Assembly (NCBI GenBank): GCA_013365325.1
Contig: JABVXV010000416.1
Coordinates: forward strand, 1-47,362
Direction of reading: 5' to 3'
Source: Dipetalonema caudispina
Taxonomy: Eukaryota; Nematoda; Chromadorea; Rhabditida; Onchocercidae
DNA: 47,362 bases
Position numbers and translations under genes: made by a program. The notes under the pieces are model-generated. The model saw nothing but the letters and a program-made list of their open reading frames with translations, made no database searches and had not been told where the DNA came from. Shown piece after piece: positions 12,936 to 26,800 of the stretch (its first letter is position 1; each line of letters begins with the position of its first letter).

Positions 12936-12965
12936 CATTTTGTAGTAAACAAATGATGTTCGACG

Positions 12966-13011
12966 ATGGATGATTCGGTATTCAGGGATATTGATGGCAG
13001 TTGCTTCGAAG
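12966..13011 (+). CDS. myrf-1: Proposed first coding exon of MYRF
   Basis: The firm exon at 20315 enters in phase 1 with no Met, so an upstream exon is required. This block reads [15 protein letters not shown] and stops at G|GTCTGG, giving the needed phase, with an acidic composition like the N-terminus of known MYRF and a spliced-leader-like acceptor 30 bases upstream. Weak points are the poor donor (GTCTGG) and the implied 7.3 kb intron; intermediate exons cannot be excluded. Confidence 0.45.
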
Positions 13012-14803
13012 GTCTGGATCTTATTTTTTATTCTATCCGAATTTTTTGGGAATGAAGATAAGATTTCTCAGGTTTTGTGATAATATTCTTGTCACATCCT
13101 AGGCCGACATTTTCAGTGTCAGCAGAATAATTGGTATTCTTTACTATGCAATATAGTCTTTTTGCAGTCTTACTTCCTTAATAGTTAATATATTAAATCT
13201 CTAACTAGTTCAAAATTATTTGACGACATTTCGAAGCAAAAATTAGAATTTGAAAACTTTTTTTTAAACTTCCATTGGAATCATTCAAAATATTTGATAA
13301 TGCTGCTGGAGAAGATTCTATAAAATTCGTATAATTTTCTTAAATCACTATTATCATACCATCACGGACCGTTGTAAAATGTTTTGCATAGCAGTAGTTG
13401 GCATCATTTTGGATTTTGTTTTTTGGAAGCCAAGAACCAAAAACCTTTCCGTATGATCCACTCGGTGGGTGGTCTACATCTTCTAACTTTAGCCAAGGCA
13501 GTGTACAACCAATGTTATTTCCGCTTATTTGAAGCTTTCGGAAATGTGTTTCGTCCCTGTCATATGCCAACATTTTTAGAAACATTTAGTATTTCCGCAG
13601 ATGACAAGTTATCGAGATGTGAAGCTTACGAGTCCTTAACAGGAAATAATTGTTGTTGTGTAAAAAGATGGAATTATTGAGTCACAGTATACATTATCGT
13701 TTTATTCATTTACATTATACATATCTCATTCACACTACTTCAATGTGATATGAATATGGCAGCGATTAAGCAGTATTATAAATATACATTATAAAAATGC
13801 TCGAAAAATACTCCTGTATATTTATTAATATAACTGAGATATTAGCTTAATCAACGGAATAAGTCGACAAAGTAGAGCTATTTCGACTACCGTTATTGTT
13901 AGCCTTTTTCTGATTATGGTTTGATGCATACAGTCTGTTGCGTTATAAAGTTCCAACTATACTCAGAAAGTAACCAAACAGCCATGGTAAATCATTTTGT
14001 TCGATAACAAATTTTAGGAATTTTGAAGCAAAAATGACCTTCAGTGTTGTGTAAGATTTAAAATAAATTAGTTATTGTGTTGCTTGCCCGCGTTTTATTC
14101 CGCTGAACCCTCACCCTTTTTTCTTTTTTGTAAAATTGAGGTCAGCTGTGCAAATCCAACCGTTCTTTTACATTTTCCCCTCTCTATTTGTTAGAAGTGT
14201 TTGAAAATTTCCACTTTTTCCATCTGTTTACTCAATTTTCCAAATTTGAAGCGAAAAATTCATTGGGAGAAAATCTATAGTATTAGTATAGGGGAAAGAA
14301 ATAATTAAAGTCAAACAAACTAGCTAACTGATCAAATAGAATGGTTTGAGGGCTGTTCCAATTTTTACTGCTTATCCACAAATAATTGACAAAAATTTGG
14401 AATCCTAATATATGGAAATGACATGTGGGTAAGTTACCCACATGTGAATGGCAGAAAGGGAATGGGAAATTGCATTGAATGTGTTACATTTAATTTCGGG
14501 AATTCTCTCTGTTTTGACTAACATGAATGTTCGGGACGGTTTTGATATTCGGATCGTCTAAATTATGGGAAAGTCATCGGGGAATAGAGAAAGATGAACT
14601 ATTCACTTAAGCATAATTCGCATATCCAATACTAAAAATTCATGAGCTACGATGTTTCATTTTTCGAAAAATCAACATTCCAGAATATAGTTAAATTTAA
14701 GACAAAAGTATGGTATGGATAGCAAAGCACTCAGATTTTCATTTATTATGTAAGTGAAATTAAAGGCGTCTGTATCTCGTGGAAACTTCCATTTCAGCTG
14801 TTT

Positions 14804-14839
<36 letters not shown>

Positions 14840-17800
14840 ACTCAAGATGAAACGAAAGAAAAACTTATTTTTTGCCATTAAAAGACTGGTATGAAAAGTG
14901 AAAAAAGAAAAATAAAGAATAAAAAAAGGAGAAAAGGCGTGACAACAGAACGAATGGGAGTAAGGGAATAAGCAGGGTTAAAAGTCATATTAGATTTTCG
15001 AAAAAAATGCCAAAAATTCATTGATGAAATATCCTTGGGGATTTACTTAGAATACTGATAAATTTAGGTGTTACCAATTTCAACATTCTAAACGTGAAGT
15101 TTCTGTTTCATTTTTTTTTTTTTTTTTTTCACCTCGTTGTTACATGTTTGGTAATTCTGTGTGACAAGGAATACTTGTTGTCATGACCTGATGGGAATTC
15201 TGTTGTCTGGTTGATCTGTTTGTCGATCGGTCATTTTCTCGGTATATCGGTTTACAAATAAATAAGTAAATATATGTATATATATATATATATATCATGA
15301 AGTGGGAGAATGAATAGTCGACATTGATAGGAAATTCTAAAAGTAGGCCAGGTTTAATGGATTGAAATTTGTGGAGTTGAAAGGGCCTAATAATATGCAT
15401 TAAATGTAATATTTACTACTCAAACATATTAGGATGTTATATATAAATGTGTATGTGTCTGTGAGCTTGATTGTGTATATATGTGTTTATGTGTATGTGT
15501 GTGTGTGTGTGTATGTGTGTGAGCTTTAGTGTGTTGATCGAGAAATGTATGTATGTAGTATTGGTAGGGCATTGGCGACAGGATCACAGGCTGGTACGGC
15601 GAAAAGGGACGAGACCTCCAAATTGTAGCATTAGTTAACGAAGAGGAGGATGATGTGGGATGAAATAGCAAAATCGACTTTTCTCGACGACGTTTTGAAC
15701 TACACCGGCACCAACTCCTACCCACTTAGCACCAACAATCACCGTTGATCATCCCCTCTTCGAAAATAGATGGACAATTCCGCATACGAATGAACAGACA
15801 AGCAGACACACATATACAACCATACACCTACACGAATTTTGTTTTGGGTATTACTAGGAAACTGCAGCTACAAGCGAATACGGAGGAATTAAACTCACCG
15901 GGATACTTTCCAGGATATCATCGAGATTTCAAATAACGGTAAAATCGTCAAGATATTAGCGAAATTTCAGCTAAATTCACTGGGAAATTTCCTAAGATAT
16001 TACGATAGTACCGATTCATTTTAAAGAATAATTTCGGGGGATATGATTGAATTGTGAAGAGATAATGCTCCATTGTCATGGTAAAAGTATATTTCGTCTA
16101 TTTGTGATATACCGGAAACCAGGTTATCTATCTATTAAGTATTCAAAATAGCAACTCTCGAACTACTGCAGGTTTCATTAACGTTGGTGACAAAAAGAGA
16201 GGGGAAAAAGTAAAGAAAGAAAAGGAGGAACCAATAAGAAACCTATTATCGTTTACGATCACAACTGCCATTGTCATCATCGTTTGTCACCGATCAGCAC
16301 TAATCATCGCCATCACCGATAGCTATTGCTGCTATTTCTACGACATCACTGACGATACACCAAATCCATCCCAGCACTGCCATCCTTTCACTCCTACGAC
16401 GATCACAATCATCACCCCACCATTACCACCGATCGACAGATTTCCTTGTAACTGACCACGACCAACTATCACTTTGCTACCACTGCTTCTACTATCATTA
16501 CAACTGGTAACAAACTGAAAAACTCCCTAAATTGATCCCATCTAATTGTCGGCCTTCCTTATCATCGCGAATCGGTGTCTTTCTACTATTTCCCATGAAA
16601 TATTACTCCTAGTGATAACAACAACAACAACAACTACATCATCATCAACAACAACAACAATAATAGCACCAACGACAACAACTGCATGGCTAAAAGGCGG
16701 ACAGTTTATTCAAAAGGTGGACATTGATTAGTTAACTGATTGATCAGTGGATTAGTTCTGTTGGCTTGAATAAAAGCTTATCATCTTATTTATCAAGAAA
16801 ACAAGTAATTTATATAGGATATAGGGCGGATGGATTTCTTATTATTCCTTTATTAATTCGATGGGTTAGATGGGAAGATGGAATTAGGAAGAAAGAAGTA
16901 GTAGTTTATTATCGAACATTTTTTTTTCTCTTTTTTGTTTTTTCTAGCTAACTCCCCTATGCCCCTTTCATCATCATGTATTTTATTGGTCATTCAACTT
17001 TATCGTGACAGTTAACACTGATGTCAGATGGGAAGTGGTTTTTGATTATTATCTATTTCAAAAAACAAGATGGAAGGGGGAAAAAAAGTGGGTAAATGCA
17101 TGATTATCAACCATGGGTACAATTGATTCTAAGGTCTTCTTCACTTCATTTGACTTCTTCATTGATGATTAATTTGATATGATCGGAAATGCAGAGAGAA
17201 ATCAAGACGCTAAGATCCTTGGAAAGTTAGATCAGTTAATATTTACGAATTTGTTGGTAATGTTCAAAATTATTATGATGTATCTGAAAAGTAAAAAAAG
17301 TCAAATACTGTTCGAATTAACACTGCATTTAGTGGCTAGGATCAATGATTAGGGTAAAGATTGTCGTCGTAAAGCATTCAAAAATGTTTGGATGTTTTGT
17401 TGTTTAGAAATTTTGATTATTCCTGAATTAGGATTTCTTGCAAATACTGAATGATTAGAACTAGTATTCATTCTTAGTCTTTTTCTTTTTTTTTAAACTT
17501 TTTTTCACCTGTTTCACCTGCAGATCTCTCGGATTATCCAGTCATTTACTGCATCGGTGTAGATCCAACAGTGTGATATGACCTCAGTCCGACCGAAAGA
17601 TTCGTAACTTCTTGTAATTTTGATTGAAAAGAGAATTTTTTTCCTTATTGTGAACACTAACAAAAAGATAATTTGAATGAATTAGTCGTAAACCCGTGTG
17701 AATGAAGGAATGACCCAGTTTGTTCAATGACCACCGCCCTGACCGAATCCTTCTATATTTTCGACAATTTTTTTTTCTTTTTTTGTAATGCATGGAGTAG

Positions 17801-20800
17801 AAGAAGAAGATTGCTATAGAAGAATGTTGGAGCGCATCATTCCCTGGTTGATTTATTTTGAAAATCTCTTCAAATTTAGATGTGGAAGGGGAAAAATGAA
17901 ATAGAGATTGATTTTAAACGAAACCGTAGGTTGGATGGACATTCATTGGGAATGATTATGGACAGGAAGAGTATGAGTGAATGCATTATGAAAATTACTG
18001 CCAGAAATTTCATTTTTAAGGAGTATTATATACTTACTGTTCTCCCCCAAGAGAGCAAATTACAAATAGATTTAGTTTAGTATTTGTGTTGATATTGTTT
18101 ATCAGAAGAGAGATGGGTAGTTTGTAATGAAGAAAAATTGTTGATTTTCTCTAGAAATGATGCTTGATTTAAGTAAATCATTGAGCAGTCATACAATCTC
18201 AACTAATCTTGAAACTATTTATTGGGAGCGTTAATCATGCGTTATCCATTTTACTGATAACTTTTAAGATAAAATAGTGTGACGACTCGGAAATTATATA
18301 TATCATCATATCTTTTACGTACATTTAACTTTGAATTTCAAAAAAAAAAAAAAGAAAAGGAATCCAAATTAATGTTTTGTGTATTTACATATTTTAACAT
18401 AGGTACATAACAGAAATTCTAATCGTTGCAATAAGCTATAATAATTTCAGAAGTAAATAATTTGCGAGGATTATTGCTATTGAAATGAGTACTTACAGGT
18501 TTGATAATCTATAGTAATATAGTATAATTTGAATATTGCAATCATACTGTATTTTTCCTTCAGTGATTTAAACGTGTAATAGTTATGCGTCCGTAAAAAG
18601 AAACAAGACATGACGTTTTGTAAAATGCTTATCCAAATTATTCACAGAAAAAAAAAAGGAAAAATGGAAGAAATGGGTTACCAAATTGATATCGTTATTG
18701 ATAAGTAAGTGTATTGAGGGAAAAAGAAGGAAGCATTCGAGTACGACGATTGTTTGAAAAATTAGAAGCAGAAGCAAAAAAAAAGAAAAAAAAAAATTAA
18801 ACATTCGTAAAGTGCGACGACGACTGTTCAAAGTATGAAAAGCGGACATTATTCAATTTTTTGTGCTGATGAATAAGAATAATTCAAGAAAAAAAAAAAA
18901 AAAAAAACTAAAATTTTCTTCTTTACTCTAATACTTACTATGCTATGGATTATTCCCATATGGTATATTATCATGATTTTTAAGCATAATGTAAATTTAT
19001 TAGCTATCTTAATTATGTATATGCATAATTATGTGTATATGAATATCGGTGACATACATACATGCATATGAGATAGATGCATATACGTATATGCCTGATA
19101 TGCATGATAAAAAAAAAAAATGCAAAACAAAGTTTATCCATATTGCATTGTTAGTTTTTAGACCAGAACAAGGATTTCCTTTTTCTTTCACTCTTTCTCT
19201 CTCTCTCTCTTTTTTTTTTTTGTAAGAGTTTTTTTTTCCTTTTTTTTTTTTTTTTTTTAAAGTTGTTACCGCCTGGCACCAAAAACGTCACACTTTTAAG
19301 CATTAAGGATTAGAAAAGGACAGAAAGCAGAGCTAGTTTTGTCTTGCATTTTAATACTGGTACATTATCATCATTATTATTATTATTATTTTCCCTTCTG
19401 CCTAATATTCTTATTGTATTATAGTTGCAGATAAGGAAGATGAAAGCTTGAAAAAACAAAAAAAAAAAAAAAAAAGCTAGATGAAATATTTGGAAAAGGA
19501 AGTTAGACTAATGAAAGAAGATTAAGAACATAAGGAATAAGTTAATTATTCTTAGTGTACTAAAAATTTACATATGTAATAAAATAAATTACTCATCATT
19601 TTAATAATACTATTATATTTTTCTTCTTTGGTTTTTTTTTTAGATGTATTTTTAATACTAATAGGAATGTAATAAATCGTCGCATTAATCAATTTGGTTA
19701 GTTTATTTGAAAGCATTCAACTGATTATTATCATTACATATTTTATTTTATTTTTAATTTTCTAAATATCATTTTTTTTTTTTTTTTTTTTTGATATAAG
19801 ATGAGTCACTTACAAACTGCCATATTGTTCTTTTTGAAATTGATGAAATGAAGGAGGGAAAAAAAAAATATTTGATTTTGTAGTATTTTTATGATACATA
19901 CCAAGTAACTTGTTCGGATCTATTCTGTCCTGTTAATGATGGTTGGATTTATAAGGATAATTATGAGTGGGGATCGATTAGGAAAAAAAATTTTTTTTTA
20001 AAATAATTTCGAGAAATGTAGAATTTGGTAACATTTAGATCGCTCATACTCTTAATTACGGGATAAATTAAAGTGGACTATTGGTATCGAAATTGTCGTT
20101 CAAAAATTCAGTACTCAACTGTTTCCGGCTTGTAATCAGATCATTATCGTAAAACGCGCTGTGATGGATGATCAGAAGATAGTTTCAGTTGTGATGGTAG
20201 CGGTGGTTGATATCAGTTGTTCTTAAAGTTGTAAATCCAAGAGAGGGAGGGTGTTGTAACATATTATCCTTATTATATCATATTTACTATCCACTGTTTT
20301 TTTTTATTTTGCAGAGGATACGGCGTTTAGTGATCCACTGAGCGATTACACGGGTGATTTCGATATTGTACGATTTTTGGACGAGAACAGGTGATCGCTT
20401 TCTTTTATTTCATTTTTATAGCATTGTTTACAATTCTCTAAAACGCTGGATATTGTTGTATTTATTCCAGTCCCTTACTGTACATGGATACTTTAATCTT
20501 CCTTGTTTTATTCCTTTAATTTGTTTTCCTCCTGAAATCCTCTTTGATTAAATCAAGAGAGAAAAGATGACATAGTGATAAAGGGTATAGTAAATCAAGA
20601 GAGGAGATAAATACTAGCCAAGGACAGAAACCTTGGAACTGCTAAGCTGAGAATGCATGGATTTATCCAACTTGATGCTAGTAATATCGAATGTATGCAA
20701 ATAACAGAATGAAAAAAGTGACAATAATCGACTGAAATGTAATTCGAGAGAACCTGGAATTTTGAAGTATTTCATGAAGTTGTTGTCGATCGTTTCATTT

Positions 20801-23800
20801 CCTTTCTGTTCTTTCTGTTATAAACGGCGCTTATGTGCTGCTGATAGTATCCCTGAATTGTATCTTCAGTATAACTACGATTTTAAACTGTAGTAAGAGG
20901 GTTGATGTTCATTTCCCTTAATATCACTGAAAAAGCGGTAAAACAATCATTAATAATTGTATTTAGAAGGTAATTTAGAATACCAAATTGAGGAGAACGG
21001 GCAAAGAAAAGCTAAGGAAAAGGATAGATGGATGCACTATGAGAGTAGGAGTTTTTGAAGGGATTGTGTTCTGAAAATGTCATTATTTATTAAAGAAGTG
21101 ATTATTCCGATATGATTAAGATTCTTTTAGATTTATTTTTTGAGAAAAGAAAAAAAAAAAATCCAAATGGGACTTTTTCTTTAACTTTTACAATAAAAAA
21201 AAGAATAATTCTAATAATAGCAATGGAAATAATTCGCGTATGCTTTAGAATTGTTCAAGGTTTTCTGATTATCTACCTATAGGGGGAAAAACCTTTTCTT
21301 AGGATAGAAATTTCATACGTTTACAGGGCATGTGTTAATATCAGTATTGAATTGTAGAGGAGTTTGTAAGAGTAGCATGAAATGATTGGTGTAATACCAT
21401 AAGTAGCACGGCTGATCAGAAAAAAAATTGAGAAGCTGTCACGTTATATTAATTAATGATCTTTCACATTTTGATTAATGATTTCTCACATTCTTTACGA
21501 TGAAAGTTTTTTTGAACTTGAAAGATTCGTGCACTAAAAGTAAATAGTAAGTATTTGTAATACTTTCTTCTTGATTCAGGTGATTTTTAATATACCTTTT
21601 TTAATATTAAAAAAAAAAAAACTTCTTCCTTCAGAAACATAAAAGTACATTACCTGATATATTTAAGTAATTTTTTAATTTGAAATTTGAAGTGTGCTTG
21701 TATATGCTTCCTTGAATTCGAAATTAATTTTGCAACTGTAGTTTTCATTTGCCATTGTTACCGCCATCATTGAAATTAAAAAGGACTGTAGTTTTGCAGT
21801 ACCCCGATTGATAGCCCTGTGACAGACACCACTCGGTTCATCTCGCAACAGGTACAAGGTCATCATCATCATCATCATCACCATCAACAACAACAACAAC
21901 AATCGCAGCAACACCATTATCAGCAACAACAACAACAGCAGCATCACCCGCCACTGCCGCAATCGCATCAAAACATCACAACTGTTGCAATTTCCGAAGC
22001 GGCCAATAAAATGATGTATCAAAATCCAGCTAGGTAAGATGTTGCTTTGTAACCGCATAATGAGTATCTCTGTGTGATTTTCCGGATTAAATTAATAATA
22101 GAATTTCTTGATAATAAAATTCTTAAAATTACAAACTATGGTATTTCAAGTTACCATTTAAATTTTTAGCATAAATTTTGTTGTTAGATGGATGTATTAT
22201 TCACTGCATAGTTGCAAATTAAATTGACCAAGATATAAGCCCCTTGGATGAAGGTTAAAGTCCTCTGCAAGACAAAGCAAACAAAGAAATAATAGTATAT
22301 CAATAGCTCTAGTTATCGATTTACTAAAATTAACGGTAACTGTAATTCCTTACTATAAAAATGGGATTTATTAGTCGAGAAAATTTGCAATCCATTAAGT
22401 ATTTCGTATTGGAAATGTTGGTATAAGGTCTGATGGTCAAGAAGGAAAGCAAATATATATGCAAATTAATGGGATTTTATGGAGGAAACGGGTAAAGGAA
22501 TGTGTGGACGGCGTATTGTTAGTGATTGTAAAAATAATCCGAGATTTGGTAATATAAAACTGTGAATCATCTGAGTTTTTGATCAACCTATTATAATTTC
22601 AATATTCACCCAAATGATAGTGGTGATCGTGCAATGGAGCTGATGTTGGTAGTACAACCATATCAAATAAATATAGCAGATGCAAAGTGTTGGTACTGGT
22701 AAGCGGGAGATAAGGGAGAAAGAGGAAGAATTTTTCTTAGGAAGATTTTCAACGGTTTGATTCGATTAATTTATTCGAATCTTGCATTTCAACCGATAGA
22801 GGTTTTTCAGGATTTTGTGGAATTTTTAGGAGAAAATAGTCAGAAATGGTAGGGATCTTTCGAAATTATATTATTTCCATTCATTTTTATCAGATCCATG
22901 AGTGGGTGAAGAAGAGAGGGAAGAAACTGGTGGATGTTGCGAAAAATTAATTATTCCATTTGTATTCTTTTCTGCAGAAATCTAAAAAAGAATTGAGTGA
23001 GAGATAAAGAGAAATGGGAAAGGAGAGAAGAGAAAGGATAAGGGAATGAAGCTATTTGGTAGGACCATAGGAGGGTATCACTGTGTCTTTTCCTTTTTTT
23101 CTATCATTCTTCTTTAAGCTTGGAAAGTTTCTTTAAGCATACTGCTAACTGCTTTATTTGAAATGTTTCGAAGTGTTAAGCTAAATCGGCATGACAACTG
23201 TTGCATCCATTCATTCATTCATTCATTCATCAAATGACCACTCCCGTCATACTCCCACCCTTACACCTTTTTTTTTTTTTCGGAAGAAGATGGGAATGGT
23301 TCCTGGCACTGACCGAAACCATCTCTTCGTCCATTTTTGTCATTTACTTGTTTACATTGATTAAATTATTGATAACTTGCTTGTCTGCATTAATCCACTT
23401 GTTATTTCATCCTAGCTAGATGATTTTTTAAATAAAATTTAATTTTTCTATTAAAGCTAAAGTTCAGTATTTAGAAATGTTGGATATCAATTTATTAGTG
23501 CATGCTGATATGTCCACATGACAAATTATCTGTTAAAATATGGGCATAAAAAAAAGATTTTCTTTTTTTATGTACTTGAGCCATAGATCAATAAAATTTG
23601 AGATAAAAGTGAGCACTTATATACAATAAATGGAAATAATTCAAATGAAGTACATTTTTCCGTTCAATCTGTAGATCTAGGGTTGAACTTACGAAGTAGA
23701 AATAAATTGGGTATTTAAATTCATTCAGATTATTTATGAAGTAAACTAGTCCTGGGAAGTCGCTGGATCTAGGTCTGGATAAACTGGGTGATTTTTGTTA

Positions 23801-26800
23801 TCTAAATTAAATCAAATTTTTTATAGGAGATTTATGTTTTGATGTTTTTAATAGCCTTTGTTCATTTGTGATTTCTTTGGCTGGTCTTAAAACTGCTCAT
23901 CCCATTTCAGGCTGCCTGACAGTCCACCAATCACGGATATCTCAGGCGCTGGTTCATCGGGCTCACCGAGCTCTGCTTCTGACTCACCGTATTCACCGGA
24001 TAATTACCAGAATTATCAGCGTAAGATTAATTTCATTTTTAACTTTCTATACACGTCTGGCTTTTTTTCAATTCTCCCCAAATGTTTAATCAGGAGTGGA
24101 ATTATGGGATGGATTTCTGAATGGTGAGAAAAATTAGAAGACGAATTACAGAATTTAAATGTTTTCAACGAACCAGCGAAGTTCCGTTAACCTCTAATTC
24201 CGCGAATATCATGACTACACTGTCCGACATACTCCCTCATGAAAAGATTGTGATTTCAGCCATCTAAAACCGGGCAATGTTAGAATGGGGATCTTACAGG
24301 GTCTTACTAAGTATAGCAGTAACGTTTTCATTTTATTCAACCATATACGAATGAACCATGCTAAGGACCAAACTGATATTAGCTGTCTGTTTCGTCTGGA
24401 AAAATTTAGTAACGTTTCGGACATTAAGAAAGATAAATTGTCACAAAATGCAATGAAAGGACAGAGATTCGGTCAAACGAACTTTTTTTTTCATAATTAA
24501 AATACCACCTTGAAAGATAGTGGGAGAAACACGACTACGATTTACGATTTCTGAAAGAGTTGTTATAAATAAATGGTGACAATTTTCTAAAACGTAAAAT
24601 GGATGAAGTGGCCTTCTTTCGTTCAGTTCATTTCTTTCACTAGTTCAAACACAAAATGACCTTTTCCCTCTCCTGTAACCCAAGAACTACGAGACAATTT
24701 TCATAGAGAAGAGAAGAATTTTTTCTATGAAATATATTTATATACCCTACGTTAAAGTGTATAAATATGAAAATATATGTGTATGTATATAAACATCTGT
24801 GCATATATTGTATATGTACAATATATGGGTATATATTCTCGACTACATTCATCCACATTTTCTTTACGCAACGAATGTCTAATTTAGTAAAAGCTATTCT
24901 TTTTTTTGGGATTAAATAAGTGGAAACTTCATATTGCAAAGGAAAGGTCAAAATATTTTCTAGGATAAATTTATCTTATGTATGCACTTTTCCTTCTCGT
25001 AATCTTGTAAATTTGGATATACATCTATTTCCTTCAAAATTTCGTTAATTTAAATCCAATAATTTATTTTAGAAAGAAACGATAAATTTCTAGGAGGAAA
25101 CGATGCATATACACCCCATGTTGTTTTACATATCTGCAATACCTTTCCCTATTACTTATTTTGCTGCTTTGAAACATATCCATTTACGTAGTATACTACA
25201 ATAACGAAGCTTGAAAGTGATAAGAAAAAGTTTGCAGTTATTCACGGTACTCAGCAGAACGGCAATGGCCTGATTCTCGGTGTACGGCCCGATTTAGCGA
25301 CACATATGTTGGTACCACAAGAGCTTTTACAACAGAATCATCTTGGTAGCCGTATATTGCAGCATGTTTTGCCATCACCACAATCTGATTTTATCGGTGG
25401 TGGTGGTGGATATCCGCCGCAGTCAACACCTTCCGCACTACCTCAGGTATTCAGTTGTTAACTTCGTCTGAAAATATAAAGAAAAAATTTCCAAATCACT
25501 TTGCCAAATTATACAAAGTCTTACAGGTTTCACCGCCAACGGTCAACATGCGACCAATTAATAGTGGATATTTGATCCAGAATAATGACTATCAAATGGA
25601 TCCCTATAGTAATGTAATCAATTCCGCAGCTAGTGATGGTGATGGTTCGAGCTCCCAGAGTGATGGCCAAGTAAGTCGTAAACGTGTGCGGACGGAGCAG
25701 CAACCACCACCACCACCACCACCACCACAACAGCAGCAACAACAGCATCAACAGCAACAGCAATCGCATAATCCTGTATCAGCTAATGTGAAAAGCGAGC
25801 CACAGAAGGTAATTTTGTTATCCAATTCTTGGTATACTGTAGAAGATTGAATGCTGCAAATTCATGAACTTTATAAAATTGAAGGAAATTCTTATTTTAA
25901 GCTTATATTGAGATAATTTGGTATAATGCAGTGGCTGAGTGGATTCTGTTTACATATGTCAAACATGTGCTGAAGTTCGATTCTTGTCACGCTTATCACT
26001 AATCCTGTTTACTTTTGGCCACTGTAATCATACCGTATGATGCTGTCATGAGAAAAGTATTTTGCTGTGTTAGAGCTCATGATGTGTCACTTTGGAAGTT
26101 TTTTTCTTGTTCAATCCAAATCATAAAGTGAAGAAGATTGGGTTATATTAACTGTTTGTTTATAGAGACCCTATAATTCCATTTTCGTCAGATATCCAAG
26201 ATTTTTATTGGAAATTCGAAAACCTTTTAAATGTATGATATTATAAAACTAGTCACTCTGGTGTTTCTTTCCAGGTGTTCTCGTTACCCAGCCAGCTTAC
26301 AGTAATATCATCACCGGTAACCACAGTAGAAGATTTCGACGACAGTTTCCATCAGCAAGCAATCAAATTTACTGCATTCAACGAGGAACATTGGGCTACC
26401 TTGTATGATATCAACCAAAGACCGTTACATCAACTCGAAATGCATGTTGTGGCGGATAAAGGATTCAATTACAGTACTATGGATAATTGCTTTGTAAATC
26501 AGAAGAAAAACCACTTTCAGGTTTGAATTCTATTGTTTGCTCCATTGCGATAACAAAGAATAAAAAAGTAAAATGCAATACTTATTTAAAAGTTGCACTT
26601 TACAAGGAACTTTAACTCAATCATATTTTACTCATAGGGAGCAATTTTTTTCTGTTTATTTTTTATCGTTTACTATCCATATAATTTCTCTTTTATTTTA
26701 CTGTTTGCTTTAATTTTTTATTATAATTACTTATCACTATTACTTCTCACGCACATGGTCATCTAGATTCTTCTGTTTATCAACGGCATTCTTTTTACAG

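Larger units (their letters stand above)
10647..12965. other. Divergent intergenic region between RING-like gene and MYRF
   Basis: About 2.3 kb separates two divergently transcribed genes. It holds the CRE-like cluster at 11081-11108, a less AT-rich block at about 11560-11720 and a candidate spliced-leader acceptor at 12925-12935. The rest is AT-rich filler with long T runs (11199, 11950, 12350). No exon on either strand is convincing. Confidence 0.6.
13012..20314. other. Long MYRF intron 1 (or upstream region)
   Basis: About 7.3 kb. It is less AT-rich than the left flank and rich in simple repeats: T runs (14808, 15110), (TA)n at 15276-15295, (TG)n at 15448-15521 and a CAN/CAA trinucleotide zone at 16260-16720. 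It also holds an opposite-strand exon-like block (13360-13556), two palindromes (14421-14445, 19079-19094) and three CTGGYAC motifs (15591, 19273, 19357). No complete gene is supported here. Confidence 0.5.

Noticed and set aside
13384..13680. Plus-strand open frame of 98 codons
   Set aside because: It overlaps the more exon-like minus-strand block, has Cys/His-rich odd composition, and its frame fits neither MYRF phase nor a known motif.
15429..15725. Minus-strand open frame with Thr-His repeats
   Set aside because: Derived largely from the (TG)n microsatellite; no splice context or homology.
16546..16731. Plus-strand Thr/Ser-rich open frame
   Set aside because: Created by CAA/ACA triplet repeats; no supporting signals.
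21675..22058. Minus-strand Leu/Met-rich open frame
   Set aside because: It is the antisense of the His/Gln codon repeats in a MYRF exon.
25530..25769. Minus-strand Leu/Trp-rich open frame
   Set aside because: Antisense of the Pro/Gln tract in a MYRF exon.
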